Source: Novosphingobium subterraneum (lineage in GTDB: Bacteria > Pseudomonadota > Alphaproteobacteria > Sphingomonadales > Sphingomonadaceae). Taken from it: a stretch of DNA of 64,000 bases. Location: assembly GCF_000807925.1 (NCBI RefSeq), contig NZ_JRVC01000002.1, positions 62,001 to 126,000 on the forward strand, given 5' to 3'. The translations under genes and the position numbers were made by a program. Below the pieces are notes generated by a model. The model searched no databases. It was not told where the DNA came from and saw only the letters and a list, made by a program, of their open reading frames with translations. This document shows positions 1 through 8,572 of the stretch, in pieces (the stretch's first letter is position 1; each line of letters starts with the position of its first letter).

Positions 1-1056
1 CTCGGTCGCCTGGAATTCGCGGAGAATTTCCTTCTGGCGCGCCGAAAGCTTGGTCGGGGTCTCGACGTGGATTTCGACGACAAGATCGCCGATGCCGCGG
101 CCCTGCAGCACGGGCATCCCGCCGCCACGTTTGCGCAACTGCTTGCCCGACTGGATGCCGGCCGGAATTTCAATCGTGTGGACCTTGCCGTCGAGGCCCG
201 GAATCTCGATCTCGCCGCCCAGCGCTGCGGTCGTGAAGCTGATCGGGCAGCGTGTCAGCAGAGTCGTGCCTTCACGCTCGAACACCTTGTGGCGCTGGAT
301 ATGCAGGAACAGGTAGAGGTCGCCCGGAGGCGCGCCGAACGGCCCCGCCTCGCCCTTGCCGGCAAGGCGGATGCGCGTGCCATTGTCGACGCCCGCCGGA
401 ATGTTGACCTGCAGGCGCTGCTCGGCATCTACCCGGCCTTCGCCGCGACAGGCCTTGCACGGGCTCTCGATCACTTCCCCCCGGCCGTGGCAGTTCGGGC
501 AGGCCCGCTCCACCATGAAGAAGCCCTGCTGCGCCCGCACCTTGCCGTGCCCGCCGCAAAGGTTGCAGCGTCGCGCCGAAGTGCCGGGTGTTGCGCCTGA
601 ACCACCGCAAGGGTCGCACTTCTGCGAAACCTCGACCGCGATCTCGGTCTCCTTGCCGTGGAATGCGTCCTCGAGGCTAATTTCCATGTCGTAGCGCAGG
701 TCCGCGCCGCGCCGCGCCTGCTGACGGCCACCGCCGCCAAACGCACCGCCGAAGATCGTCTCGAAGATATCGCCAATATCGCCGAAGTCTCCGCCACCGA
801 AGCCACCTTGGCCGCCACCTGCGCCCTGCTGGAACGCGGCGTGACCATAGCGGTCATAGGCTGCCCGCTTCTGCGGGTCGGAGAGACAGGCATACGCCTC
901 GTTGATCTGCTTGAACTTGGCCTCGCTCTCGGCACAGCCCGGATTCTTGTCCGGGTGGAACTTCATGGCGAGTTTTCGGTATGCAGACTTCAGGACCTTC
1001 TCGTCCGCAGTCCGCTCAACTTCGAGCAATTCGTAGAAATCGATCTCGGCCGACAT
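1..1056 (-). CDS. dnaJ: Chaperone DnaJ (Hsp40), C-terminus cut by window edge
   Basis: Co-chaperone that stimulates the ATPase of DnaK and presents unfolded substrates. 352 codons are visible and only about 25 residues are missing compared with a usual length near 375. The N-terminal J domain carries HPD at residues 34-36, then a Gly/Phe-rich linker with many GGFGGG-type runs, then four zinc-binding CxxCxGxG repeats (CDPCGGSG, CNLCGGHG, CPNCHGRG, CKACRGEG) and the C-terminal beta domain. The ATG at 1054-1056 gives MSAEIDFYELL. It lies 70 bp downstream of dnaK in the same direction, the classical dnaK-dnaJ order. Confidence 0.97.
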   Translation of the reverse strand, partial: MSAEIDFYELLEVERTADEKVLKSAYRKLAMKFHPDKNPGCAESEAKFKQINEAYACLSDPQKRAAYDRYGHAAFQQGAGGGQGGFGGGDFGDIGDIFETIFGGAFGGGGRQQARRGADLRYDMEISLEDAFHGKETEIAVEVSQKCDPCGGSGATPGTSARRCNLCGGHGKVRAQQGFFMVERACPNCHGRGEVIESPCKACRGEGRVDAEQRLQVNIPAGVDNGTRIRLAGKGEAGPFGAPPGDLYLFLHIQRHKVFEREGTTLLTRCPISFTTAALGGEIEIPGLDGKVHTIEIPAGIQSGKQLRKRGGGMPVLQGRGIGDLVVEIHVETPTKLSARQKEILREFQATE

Positions 1057-1077
1057 TGCGCTTCCCTAACGCGAAGA

Positions 1078-1109
1078 CCCGCCGCCAGCGCATTCACGCG
1101 AGCGGCGGG
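1078..1109 (-). terminator. Hairpin between dnaK and dnaJ (attenuator-like)
   Basis: CCCGCCGC at 1078-1085 pairs perfectly with GCGGCGGG at 1102-1109 across a 16-nt loop. No T-run follows, so it is more likely a partial attenuator or mRNA stabiliser that sets the DnaK to DnaJ ratio than a full terminator. Confidence 0.45.
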
Positions 1110-1126
1110 CCGGTTTCATCGCAACA

Positions 1127-3034
1127 TCACTTGTTGTCGTCGACTTCCGAGAACTCGGCGTCGACCACGTCGTCATCAGCCTTCGGAGCCTCGGCGCCTG
1201 GAGAAGCCGCAGCAGCCTGCTCCTTCTCGTAGATCGCCTGGCCCATCTTCATGGCCTTTTCAGTGAGCGCCTGGGTCTTGGCGGTCATCTCTTCCGAGTT
1301 ACCACTTTCAACCGCTGCCTTCGCCTCGGCGATGGCGGCTTCGATCTCTGCCTTCAGCGATGCGTCAATCTTGTCGCCGTTCTCTTCAAGCTGGCGCTCG
1401 GTCGCGTGGATGAGGCTTTCGGCGTTGTTCTTGGCTTCCGCCTCGGCACGACGCTTCTTGTCCTCTTCGGCGAACTTCTCGGCATCGCGGACCATCTGGT
1501 CGATGTCAGCGTCCGACAGACCACCAGACGCCTGGATGCGGATCTGCTGTTCCTTGCCGGTGCCCTTGTCCTTCGCGCTCACGTTCACGATGCCGTTGGC
1601 GTCGATGTCGAACGTCACCTCGATCTGCGGCACGCCGCGCCGTGCGGGCGGAATGCCGACGAGGTCGAACTGGCCGAGGAGCTTGTTGTCCTGCGCCATT
1701 TCGCGCTCGCCCTGGAAGACCCGGATCGTCACTGCCTGCTGATTGTCCTCGGCAGTCGAATAGACCTGGCTCTTCTTGGTCGGGATCGTGGTGTTGCGGT
1801 CGATCATCTTGGTCATGATGCCGCCCAGCGTCTCGATCCCCAGCGAAAGCGGGGTCACGTCGAGCAGCAGCACATCCTTGACGTCGCCCTGCAGCACGCC
1901 TGCCTGGATTGCAGCACCCATGGCGACGACTTCGTCCGGGTTCACACCGGTGTGCGGATCCTTGCCGAAGAAGTCCTTCACCACTTCGCGGACCTTGGGC
2001 ATGCGGGTCATGCCGCCGACGAGAACGACGTCATCGATGTCCTTGGCCGAAAGACCGGCGTCAGCCAGAGCCTTCTTGCAGGGGTCGAGCGTGCGCTGGA
2101 TCAGGCCTGCGACCAGCTTTTCAAGATCGGCGCGGGTGATCGTCTCCACCAGATGGAGCGGGGTGGTGCTGCCACCTTCCATGCGGGCGGTGATGAACGG
2201 CAGGTTGATTTCGGTCGTCTGGGCAGACGACAGCTCGATCTTGGCCTTTTCCGCGGCTTCCTTCAGGCGCTGCAGGGCAAGCTTGTCGCCGCGCAGGTCC
2301 ATGTTTTCCTTCGACTTGAACTTGTCGGCAAGGAATTCCACCAGCGCCGTATCGAAGTCCTCACCACCCAGGAACGTGTCGCCATTGGTCGACTTTACTT
2401 CGAACACGCCATCACCGATCTCGAGGATCGAGATGTCGAAGGTCCCGCCACCGAGGTCATAGACCGCGATCGTCTTGCCGTCCTGCTTGTCGAGGCCATA
2501 GGCCAGCGCCGCAGCCGTCGGCTCGTTGATGATGCGCAGCACTTCGAGACCCGCAATCTGCCCGGCGTCCTTGGTCGCCTGGCGCTGCGCGTCGTTGAAG
2601 TAGGCCGGCACGGTGATCACCGCCTGCGTCACGGTCTCGCCGAGATAGGCCTCGGCGGTTTCCTTCATCTTCTGCAGGGTGAAGGCCGAGATCTGCGACG
2701 GGCTGTAGTCCTGGCCACCGGCCTTGACCCAGGCATCGCCGTTCTTGCCCTTGGTGATGGTGTAGGGGACGAGTTCCGTGTCCTTCTGGGTCAGCGGATC
2801 GTCAAAGCGGCGGCCGATCAGGCGCTTCACCGCGAAAATCGTGTTGTCGGGGTTGGTCACCGCCTGGCGCTTGGCCGGCTGGCCGATAAGGCGCTCGCCA
2901 TCCTTGGTGAATGCGACGATCGACGGCGTGGTGCGCGCACCTTCCGAGTTTTCAATGACCTTGGGCGTGCCCCCGTCCATAACAGCAACGCAGCTGTTGG
3001 TCGTGCCAAGGTCGATGCCGATAACTTTAGCCAT
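1127..3034 (-). CDS. dnaK: Chaperone DnaK (Hsp70)
   Basis: ATP-dependent cytosolic chaperone working with DnaJ and GrpE. 635 residues. The nucleotide-binding domain opens with [15 protein letters not shown] and contains the [11 protein letters not shown] and [11 protein letters not shown] signatures. The interdomain linker is [12 protein letters not shown], followed by the substrate-binding domain, a helical lid and an acidic tail ending [14 protein letters not shown] chose the ATG at 3034, which gives the universal MAKVIGID start; an open frame extends seven codons further upstream but has no family support. A purine-rich stretch including GGGGAA precedes the start. The promoter upstream is heat-shock (RpoH) type; no CIRCE box is present. 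Confidence 0.98.
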   Translation of the reverse strand: MAKVIGIDLGTTNSCVAVMDGGTPKVIENSEGARTTPSIVAFTKDGERLIGQPAKRQAVTNPDNTIFAVKRLIGRRFDDPLTQKDTELVPYTITKGKNGDAWVKAGGQDYSPSQISAFTLQKMKETAEAYLGETVTQAVITVPAYFNDAQRQATKDAGQIAGLEVLRIINEPTAAALAYGLDKQDGKTIAVYDLGGGTFDISILEIGDGVFEVKSTNGDTFLGGEDFDTALVEFLADKFKSKENMDLRGDKLALQRLKEAAEKAKIELSSAQTTEINLPFITARMEGGSTTPLHLVETITRADLEKLVAGLIQRTLDPCKKALADAGLSAKDIDDVVLVGGMTRMPKVREVVKDFFGKDPHTGVNPDEVVAMGAAIQAGVLQGDVKDVLLLDVTPLSLGIETLGGIMTKMIDRNTTIPTKKSQVYSTAEDNQQAVTIRVFQGEREMAQDNKLLGQFDLVGIPPARRGVPQIEVTFDIDANGIVNVSAKDKGTGKEQQIRIQASGGLSDADIDQMVRDAEKFAEEDKKRRAEAEAKNNAESLIHATERQLEENGDKIDASLKAEIEAAIAEAKAAVESGNSEEMTAKTQALTEKAMKMGQAIYEKEQAAAASPGAEAPKADDDVVDAEFSEVDDNK

Positions 3035-3123
3035 GAGTTCCCCAGTTCCTTCCATTCAAGACACCGCGTGGGAAAGCGATCCCCCTGCCGGGCAGACCGC
3101 CATGTGCGGCTCGATTGTCCGCG

Positions 3124-3151
3124 ATATAGGTGCGCTTCTTCTTGGCACAAG
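3124..3151 (-). promoter_or_regulatory. RpoH (sigma-32) promoter of dnaK
   Basis: On the minus strand CTTG (3151-3148), a 17-nt spacer and CCTATAT (3130-3124) match the alphaproteobacterial RpoH consensus CTTG-N17/18-CYTATNT. Transcription would start near 3117, leaving an 80-nt leader before the dnaK ATG. Confidence 0.75.
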
Positions 3152-3202
3152 GCCCCCACGCGCTTACCTCGGGACACATATTGGCAACAGGAGTCGCCCT
3201 TC

Positions 3203-3754
3203 ATGCGCAAGCTTGCAATCATTGGACTTTCCGCCCTCGCCCTGTCGCTCGGCGCCTGCGGCCAGAAGGCAGAAGATCCGACGGATCAGGCCAGCAGCAG
3301 CGCCGCAGCCGGTCCCGAAAGCGCACCCGGCGTCACGGTGACCGACGCGATGGTCCGCCTGCCCGCAGTGCCGGGCACGCCGGGCGCTGCCTACTTCACC
3401 GTCTCGCAGGGCAGTGGCGCGCCGCGCAAGATCGCCTCGGTCTATGTCGAAGGCGCGCAGCGCGCCGAGATGCATGAAACCGTCACGAAGAACGGCATCT
3501 CCTCAATGCAGCAGGTCAAGGACGTGCCGATCGAAGCGGGCAAGAGCGCGGAGTTCAAGCCGGGCGGTCTCCACGTAATGCTGTTTGACGTGGCTGACAC
3601 GCTCAAGGCCGGAACCACCACGGAACTCACGATCACGCTCGACAATGGCGACAAGGTCAGCGTTCCCGCCAGGGTCGAAGCGCTCGGCGGTGGCAGCGAC
3701 GCCGAGGCGATGGAAGGCATGGACCATTCCGGCCACGACATGAGCAAGATGTGA
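3203..3754 (+). CDS. PCuAC-type periplasmic copper chaperone lipoprotein
   Basis: 183 residues. The N-terminal signal peptide ends in a lipobox LGAC (Cys19), so it is probably membrane-anchored. The mature part is a PCu(A)C domain with the metal motif H-x10-M-x(about 21)-H-x-M: MHETVTKNGISSM followed by GLHVM. A Met/His tail (MEGMDHSGHDMSKM) adds a second probable copper site. The family delivers Cu(I) to the CuA centre of cytochrome oxidase. The ATG at 3203 is preceded by CAGGAG. The stop overlaps the GTG start of the next gene by 4 bp. Confidence 0.88.
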   Translation: MRKLAIIGLSALALSLGACGQKAEDPTDQASSSAAAGPESAPGVTVTDAMVRLPAVPGTPGAAYFTVSQGSGAPRKIASVYVEGAQRAEMHETVTKNGISSMQQVKDVPIEAGKSAEFKPGGLHVMLFDVADTLKAGTTTELTITLDNGDKVSVPARVEALGGGSDAEAMEGMDHSGHDMSKM

Positions 3755-4245
3755 GAAAAGCCGACGCTCCCTGCCCGCCTGGCGGGGAGCGCCGCCTCAC
3801 GCCAGGCGAATGCGCGCTGGTTTTCGAAGTGTTTGGCGCCGCCGTAGACACCCGACCCGTCCGCATCCGCCGCCGCCGCTGGTTTCCCTTCCAGCCGGCG
3901 GCCACGGTCATGGCCCCGATGGGGCACCTCCACTTCGCTGCCGCCAGCCCGCACTACGAGCACGACTTCGCAGACGCACCGCTTCCGGCCCAAGGGCTGT
4001 TCATCCATGAAATGGTCCACGTCTGGCAGGCCCAGACGCGCGGCCGATGGTGGCTCCCGCTGATGCGCCACCCGTTCTGTCGCTACAGCTACACCTATGA
4101 TCCCGGCCGCCCGTTCGAACGCTACGGCATCGAACAGCAGGCTGAGCTTGTCCGCCACTGGTTCATGGCAAGACGGGGCGCACCGTCACCGGCCGCCCCG
4201 CCATTGCAAGCGCTTGACGCGCTTGTTCCGTTCAATCCAGGCTGA
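3751..4245 (+). CDS. Vgr-related protein with HExxH motif
   Basis: 164 residues, no signal peptide. The visible hallmark is HEMVHVWQ near residue 89 (HExxH, the zinc ligand and general-base motif of gluzincin-like peptidases), then LPLMRHPFCRYSY and EQQAELVRHWF, whose Glu could be a third ligand. I recognise it as the short sphingomonad family usually annotated Vgr-related; its biochemical role is unknown. The GTG start overlaps the stop of the copper-chaperone gene, so translation is probably coupled. The first 15 residues (before LTPGE) are encoded by a palindromic GC-rich element (3765-3791) and may not be conserved. Confidence 0.65.
   Translation: MRKADAPCPPGGERRLTPGECALVFEVFGAAVDTRPVRIRRRRWFPFQPAATVMAPMGHLHFAAASPHYEHDFADAPLPAQGLFIHEMVHVWQAQTRGRWWLPLMRHPFCRYSYTYDPGRPFERYGIEQQAELVRHWFMARRGAPSPAAPPLQALDALVPFNPG
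3765..3791. repeat. GC-rich palindrome inside the start of the Vgr-related gene
   Basis: CGCTCCC (3765-3771) pairs with GGGAGCG (3785-3791), with inner complementarity CCCGCC/GGCGGG. It resembles the small REP-like palindromes near 5360-5438 and 28312-28350. It could act as a 3' stabiliser of the upstream message although it lies within the coding start of the next gene. Confidence 0.4.
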
Positions 4246-4506
4246 TCAGCAGCGGACTTCGTATTCCCGGCCATAGCGATCGACCTGATAGCAGCGATTG
4301 TCGCGCTTGCGAATCTGCGAACCGCCAACCGCGCCAACCGCGCCACCGATGGCCGCACCCTGCACAACGTCGCCGCCAGTCGCTGCGCCGATTCCTGCAC
4401 CAACCGCGGCGCCCACAGCAGCACCCTCGCCTGCATAGTTCCTCGCGCAGCCGCCCAAAGTGACGGCCGAACCCATGATAAGCGATGCAATGATGATCTT
4501 GCGCAT
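4246..4506 (-). CDS. Glycine-zipper outer-membrane lipoprotein
   Basis: 86 residues. The signal peptide MRKIIIASLIMGSAVTLGGC ends in a lipobox. The mature region is a glycine zipper (GAAVGAAVGAGIGAATGG, then GAAIGGAVGAVGG) followed by a short polar tail with two Cys (RCYQVDRYGREYEVRC). Glycine-zipper lipoproteins of this size (YmgG/OsmB-like) sit in the outer membrane and are often stress induced; the exact role is unknown. It is convergent with the Vgr-related gene, with the stops directly adjacent. The ATG at 4504-4506 was chosen because it starts the signal peptide. Confidence 0.75.
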   Translation of the reverse strand: MRKIIIASLIMGSAVTLGGCARNYAGEGAAVGAAVGAGIGAATGGDVVQGAAIGGAVGAVGGSQIRKRDNRCYQVDRYGREYEVRC

Positions 4507-4671
4507 AATGTATCTCCGTTTCCCGGAGACGACGCGCCGACCTTCTTCGCGTTCCATGCCTTGCGATGAAGCGTTTTATCCAGCGTTTCTCCTGCCGAAA
4601 CCGCGAAAGCCTGTTGAGGACAGTCGGCATGCGAACAGGCAAGATGGCCGGCAGCAGGAGATCTGACCGCC

Positions 4672-5349
4672 ATGCCTCATGCCGTTGACCATCGCGCCAT
4701 CCTTGCCCGCTTCGCCCCCACGCGCGGTGGTGATGGCAATATCTTCCAAGATATCGAACCCGCGCGGCTCGCCCATATCGTCGTCGACATGCAGAACGGC
4801 TTCATGGAGGAAGGCGCGCCGGTAGAAGTGCCGATGGCCCGCACCATCGTCGACAATATCAACCGCATCAGCGCCGCAATTCGTGCCAGCGGCGGCCACA
4901 ACGTGTTTCTCCGCTACACCACACCGCCCGATGGCGGCCCGAGCTGGTCGAATTTCATGGTTCGCATGGGGAGCAAGGCGCAAGGGCACCAGGAGGCCTT
5001 CACCCCGGGCGCGCATTACTGGCAGCTCTGGCCAGCGCTCGAAGTAGCCGCGAACGATACGGTGATCGACAAGCACCGCTTCAGCGGTTTCACGCCCGGA
5101 ACCTGCATGCTCCACGCCGTCCTGCAGGATCGCGGCATAGATACGGTGCTGATTACGGGCACCCTCACCAACTGCTGCTGCGAAAGCACTGCCCGCGACG
5201 CGATGCAGCACAACTACCGCGTGCTGATGGCGGGCGATGCCATGGCCGCACTGTCAGACGAGGAACACGCTGCGACGCTCCACAACATGGCCTTCGTATT
5301 CGCCGATCTCTATTCGACGGATGAAATTGTCGGATTGCTCGGCGGGTAA
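4672..5349 (+). CDS. Isochorismatase-family cysteine hydrolase
   Basis: 225 residues, the usual length. The alpha/beta fold of the isochorismatase/nicotinamidase superfamily carries the expected triad: Asp39 (VVDMQNGF), Lys134 (IDKHRFSGF) and Cys169 in GTLTNCCCESTARDA. Three consecutive cysteines at the active-site turn are unusual; Cys169 aligns with the nucleophile. The cis-peptide region and overall shape resemble N-carbamoyl or ureidoacrylate-type amidohydrolases, but the substrate cannot be read from sequence. The gene stands alone between the lipoprotein and grpE, so context does not help. Confidence 0.8.
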   Translation: MPHAVDHRAILARFAPTRGGDGNIFQDIEPARLAHIVVDMQNGFMEEGAPVEVPMARTIVDNINRISAAIRASGGHNVFLRYTTPPDGGPSWSNFMVRMGSKAQGHQEAFTPGAHYWQLWPALEVAANDTVIDKHRFSGFTPGTCMLHAVLQDRGIDTVLITGTLTNCCCESTARDAMQHNYRVLMAGDAMAALSDEEHAATLHNMAFVFADLYSTDEIVGLLGG

Positions 5350-5358
5350 AAAGCTCTG

Positions 5359-5438
5359 CGCCCCTGCGAAGGCGGGGGCCTCGGTGGTTTCACGAACCAT
5401 CAAAGCAAACCGGCTGAGGTCCCCGTCTCCGCGGGGAC
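5359..5438. repeat. Pair of GC-rich inverted repeats between convergent genes
   Basis: Two small palindromes lie between the isochorismatase-like gene and grpE: GCCCC/GGGGC (5360-5379) and GTCCCCG/CGGGGAC (5419-5438). Size, base composition and position between convergent genes suggest REP-like elements or a bidirectional terminator without T-runs. Confidence 0.45.
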
Positions 5439-5457
5439 GCATCAGCGTGTGATAAAA

Positions 5458-6033
5458 TCAGTCCGGCTTCTTGGCCACTGCCACCATTGCCGGTCGCAGC
5501 AGACGGTCCTTGATCATATAGCCTGCCTGCAGCTCCGAGATCACCGTGCCCGGTTCGGCATCGGCCGAGGGCATCTCGATCATCGCCTGGTGCTGGTGTG
5601 GATCGAGCGGGAGGCCCATTGCGGCGATGCGGGTGATGCCGTGGCTGCCGAACACCTTCTCGATCTCGCGCCCCGTGGCTTCAAGCCCGGCGACGAGGTT
5701 CTTGAACTTCTCGTCCTCGCGCAGGTCAGCCGGGATCGATTCCAGGGCGCGCGCCAGATTGTCCGCTACCGAAAGGATATCGCGGGCAAAGCCGGTCGCG
5801 GCATAGGCGCGGGCGTCGGCGATGTCCTTCTCCATGCGACGGCGCACGTTCTGCGTTTCGGCCTTGGCATAGAGCACGTCCTGCTTGGCCGCCTTAAGCT
5901 CCTCGCGCAGCCTGGCCGCTTCATCGCCTGAAGAGGAATCCTTGGCGGAAGACTGGTCGATCATGTCCTCGGGCACACCCTTCAGTTCCGCCTCGACTTC
6001 AGCGTCAGTGGGGCGCGTCTCGTTATCGCTCAT
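5458..6033 (-). CDS. grpE: Nucleotide exchange factor GrpE
   Basis: 191 residues. It releases ADP from DnaK and acts as a thermosensor of the chaperone cycle. An acidic N-terminus is followed by the long coiled coil (about residues 38-100, AARLREELKAAKQDVLYAKAE) and the beta domain with AVGKxx-like elements: GIEATGREIEKVF-type helix, DPHQHQAM and AGYMIKDRLLRPAMVAV. Its ATG overlaps the hrcA stop by 4 bp (ATGA), so hrcA and grpE form a translationally coupled operon. Confidence 0.96.
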   Translation of the reverse strand: MSDNETRPTDAEVEAELKGVPEDMIDQSSAKDSSSGDEAARLREELKAAKQDVLYAKAETQNVRRRMEKDIADARAYAATGFARDILSVADNLARALESIPADLREDEKFKNLVAGLEATGREIEKVFGSHGITRIAAMGLPLDPHQHQAMIEMPSADAEPGTVISELQAGYMIKDRLLRPAMVAVAKKPD

Positions 6034-7094
6034 TTTCTCGAAAATCCGTCTTGTCCGATGAATCTGCCCAGCGTCTGGGCGGTGAAATCAACCATGGGGA
6101 CGACGCGCGCATAATTCAACCGCGTTGGGCCGATCACGCCGACCACGCCGACCACCCGCCCCTCGCTGTCGCGCCATGGTGAGGCAATGACCGACGACCC
6201 CGAAAGCGAGAACAGGCGGTTCTCGCTCCCGATGAAAATACGCGTCGCTTGCGCCTCGCGCGCGGCATCCAGCACCCGCGCGATCGCCTCGGCGCTCTCC
6301 AGTTCGTCAAGTAGCTGGCGGACGCGTTCGATATCGCTCAGCGCCGCTTCGTCGAGCAGGTTGGCCTGCCCGCGCACGACCATCACTGGTCGCGCCGCGG
6401 CATCCTGCGTCCACACCACCAGCCCGCGCTGCACCAGATCGGCACTGGCTGCATCCAGCGCCGAACGTCCCCCATCGACCTCCGCTCGCACCACGCCAGA
6501 CGCTTCGCCAAGCGTGCGACCCTGCAACCGGCTCGTCAGATAATTGCCAGCCTGCTCAAGCACCGCAGCACCCACCGGCTCGGGCAAGTCTATCACCCGG
6601 TTCTCGATCCCGCCGTCCTCGCTGACCAGCACGGCGAGCGCCCGCACGGGCGAGAGCGGCACGAACGAAATCTGCACCAGCCGGGGCTCGCGCTTGGGCA
6701 CCATGACCACCGCAGCCCCCGCTGACAGTTCGGACAGCGCCGAGCTGGCCGCTGCCAGTGCATTCTCGATGGTTCCGCCATGAGCGAGCCCGCGCTCGAT
6801 CTGCGCCCGCTCGGCCACGGTGGGCTCGGCCACCTGCATGATGCCGTCGACGAAGAGCCTCAGGCCCACCTCCGTCGGCATCCGTCCTGCACTGGTATGC
6901 GGCGCAGCAAGAAGCCCGGCGTCCTGCAGTTCCTGCAATACAGAGCGGATCGAAGCGGGCGACAAGTTCACGCCCCCCGGCCCCGCCAGTGCCTTGGAGC
7001 CCATCGGCTGTCCACTGGCGATATAACCCTCCACGACGAGACGGAAAATCTCGCGTGCGCGGTCGGTCAGATCGGAGAGCGTTGGGCCGTGCAT
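6030..7094 (-). CDS. hrcA: Heat-inducible transcription repressor HrcA
   Basis: 354 residues, typical. HrcA binds CIRCE elements and represses groESL-type operons. The N-terminal winged helix (LTDRAREIFRLVVEGYIASGQPMGSKAL) is followed by the GAF-like regulatory domain. No CIRCE box is seen in this window, so its target (probably groESL) is elsewhere. The ATG at 7092-7094 lies only six bases downstream of a candidate -10 box and has no Shine-Dalgarno sequence, suggesting a leaderless message. It is divergent from rph. Confidence 0.94.
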   Translation of the reverse strand: MHGPTLSDLTDRAREIFRLVVEGYIASGQPMGSKALAGPGGVNLSPASIRSVLQELQDAGLLAAPHTSAGRMPTEVGLRLFVDGIMQVAEPTVAERAQIERGLAHGGTIENALAAASSALSELSAGAAVVMVPKREPRLVQISFVPLSPVRALAVLVSEDGGIENRVIDLPEPVGAAVLEQAGNYLTSRLQGRTLGEASGVVRAEVDGGRSALDAASADLVQRGLVVWTQDAAARPVMVVRGQANLLDEAALSDIERVRQLLDELESAEAIARVLDAAREAQATRIFIGSENRLFSLSGSSVIASPWRDSEGRVVGVVGVIGPTRLNYARVVPMVDFTAQTLGRFIGQDGFSRK

Positions 7095-7100
7095 GGTGAC

Positions 7101-7128
7101 AATCTAATCCACGCTCTTGCAGGCTCAA
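7101..7128 (-). promoter_or_regulatory. Candidate hrcA-grpE promoter giving a leaderless mRNA
   Basis: On the minus strand TTGAGC (7128-7123), a 16-nt spacer and TAGATT (7106-7101). Six bases separate the -10 box from the ATG, so the start site would coincide with the initiation codon. Confidence 0.5.
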
Positions 7129-7171
7129 GCCCAATGCGCCAGAGGCTGGCCAAACTTTTGAGGGAAAATCC

Positions 7172-7888
7172 ATGCGACCTTCCGGCCGTGCGCCCGATGA
7201 AATGCGCCCCATCATCATTGAAACCGCCTTCACCAAGCACGCCGAAGGCTCGGTCCTGATCTGCTTCGGCGATACCAAGGTGCTCGTCACCGCCTCGGTG
7301 GAAGAGCGCGTGCCGCCATTCCTGCGCGGCAAGGGCGAAGGCTGGGTCACGGCGGAATACTCGATGCTTCCCCGCGCCACCCACACCCGCGGCAGCCGCG
7401 AGGCGGCGAAGGGCAAGCAGTCCGGCCGCACGCAGGAAATCCAGCGCCTGATCGGCCGCAGCTTGCGCGCCGTCACCGATCTCAAGAAGCTGGGCGAGCG
7501 CCAGATCACGCTCGACTGCGACGTGATCCAGGCCGACGGCGGCACCCGCACCGCCTCGATCTCCGGCGCTTGGGTCGCCCTGCGTCTCGCCGTACAGAAG
7601 CTGCTTGATAGCGGCGCGATCAAGGAAGACCCGCTGACCGAAAAGGTCGCCGCGATCTCCTGCGGCATCGTCAATGGCCAGCCGGTGCTCGACCTTGATT
7701 ACATTGAAGATTCCTCGGCAGATGCCGACGCCAACTTCGTCCTGATCGAAGGCGGCAAGATCGCCGAGGCGCAGGCCACGGCCGAAGGCGCGACCTACGA
7801 CGAAGAAGGCCTCCTGCGCCTCCTCCGCCTCGCCCGCATCGGCTGCAACGAGATCTTCGCGGCGCAGGAAAAGGCGGTTCGCGGCTGA
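7172..7888 (+). CDS. rph: Ribonuclease PH
   Basis: 238 residues. Phosphate-dependent 3'-5' exoribonuclease that trims tRNA 3' ends. Clear family sequence from [17 protein letters not shown] through [19 protein letters not shown] and [28 protein letters not shown] to [20 protein letters not shown] lies just upstream of the ATG. The stop shares one base with the rdgB start (TGATG), so rph, rdgB, hemW and xerC are probably co-transcribed. Confidence 0.97.
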   Translation: MRPSGRAPDEMRPIIIETAFTKHAEGSVLICFGDTKVLVTASVEERVPPFLRGKGEGWVTAEYSMLPRATHTRGSREAAKGKQSGRTQEIQRLIGRSLRAVTDLKKLGERQITLDCDVIQADGGTRTASISGAWVALRLAVQKLLDSGAIKEDPLTEKVAAISCGIVNGQPVLDLDYIEDSSADADANFVLIEGGKIAEAQATAEGATYDEEGLLRLLRLARIGCNEIFAAQEKAVRG

Positions 7889-8562
7889 TGTCTTCGCCCC
7901 GTCTCGGCACCGGCAAGCTGGTCATCGCCACGCACAACGCCGGAAAGCTCAAGGAAATTCAGGCCCTTCTCGCGCCCTACGGGATCGAGTGCCTGTCCGC
8001 CGGCGCACTCGGCCTGCCGGAGCCTGCCGAGACGGGCACGACCTTCGTCGAGAACGCGCTGATCAAGGCGCGGGCAGCGGCGGAGGCTTCGCAGATCCCC
8101 GCCCTCGCCGACGACTCCGGCCTCTGCGTCGACGCCCTCGGAGGAGCACCGGGGGTCTACACCGCGGATTGGGCCGAGGCGGACGTGTTCGAGGGAGGGC
8201 CCGGTCGCGACTGGTACATGGCGATGGGCAAGGTTGAGGGAAAGCTCGCGGGAGTTGAGGCTGAGTTCGCGAGAGTTGCGGCAGAGTCCGGGGAGAGTGC
8301 CCCAGAGTTGGAAAGAGGCTGCCACTTTGCCTGCGTGCTCGCCATCGCGTGGCCAGACGGCTCCCACGCGGTCTACGAAGGCCGGGCGCATGGCACTCTC
8401 ACCTGGCCTCCGCGCGGAACAATGGGCTTCGGCTATGACCCGGTGTTCGTGCCCGTGGGCGACACTCGCACCTTCGCAGAACTCGATCCGGCCGAAAAGC
8501 ACGCGATCAGCCACCGCGCCGACGCCTTCGCCAAGCTGGTAGCGGACCAGTTTTCGGCCTAA
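7888..8562 (+). CDS. rdgB: dITP/XTP pyrophosphatase with heptad-repeat insertion
   Basis: House-cleaning NTPase that hydrolyses non-canonical purine NTPs. 224 residues versus about 197 in E. coli. Family motifs: [52 protein letters not shown] and HAISHRADA. The extra length lies mainly at residues 116-143, where four 7-residue imperfect repeats ([28 protein letters not shown]) are encoded by a 21-bp tandem repeat. The insertion falls in a variable surface region between conserved blocks, so activity should be retained. Confidence 0.95.
   Translation: MSSPRLGTGKLVIATHNAGKLKEIQALLAPYGIECLSAGALGLPEPAETGTTFVENALIKARAAAEASQIPALADDSGLCVDALGGAPGVYTADWAEADVFEGGPGRDWYMAMGKVEGKLAGVEAEFARVAAESGESAPELERGCHFACVLAIAWPDGSHAVYEGRAHGTLTWPPRGTMGFGYDPVFVPVGDTRTFAELDPAEKHAISHRADAFAKLVADQFSA
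8233..8316 (+). repeat. 21-bp imperfect tandem repeat (4 units) within rdgB
   Basis: Units start at 8233, 8254, 8275 and 8296. The first three begin GTTGAGG, GTTGAGG and GTTGCGG; the fourth is more diverged. The repeat is in frame and adds seven residues per unit. Confidence 0.7.
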
Positions 8563-8572
8563 GGCTCTGGCC

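Noticed and set aside
1406-3754. Very long open frames antisense to dnaK, and likewise opposite secD (17854-19980) and glyS (57989-59956)
   Set aside because: They mirror highly conserved genes and arise from the strong GC bias at third codon positions; their products have no recognisable domains or start signals.
3035-7171. CIRCE operator upstream of dnaK or hrcA
   Set aside because: No TTAGCACTC-N9-GAGTGCTAA-like element is present; dnaK has an RpoH-type promoter instead.
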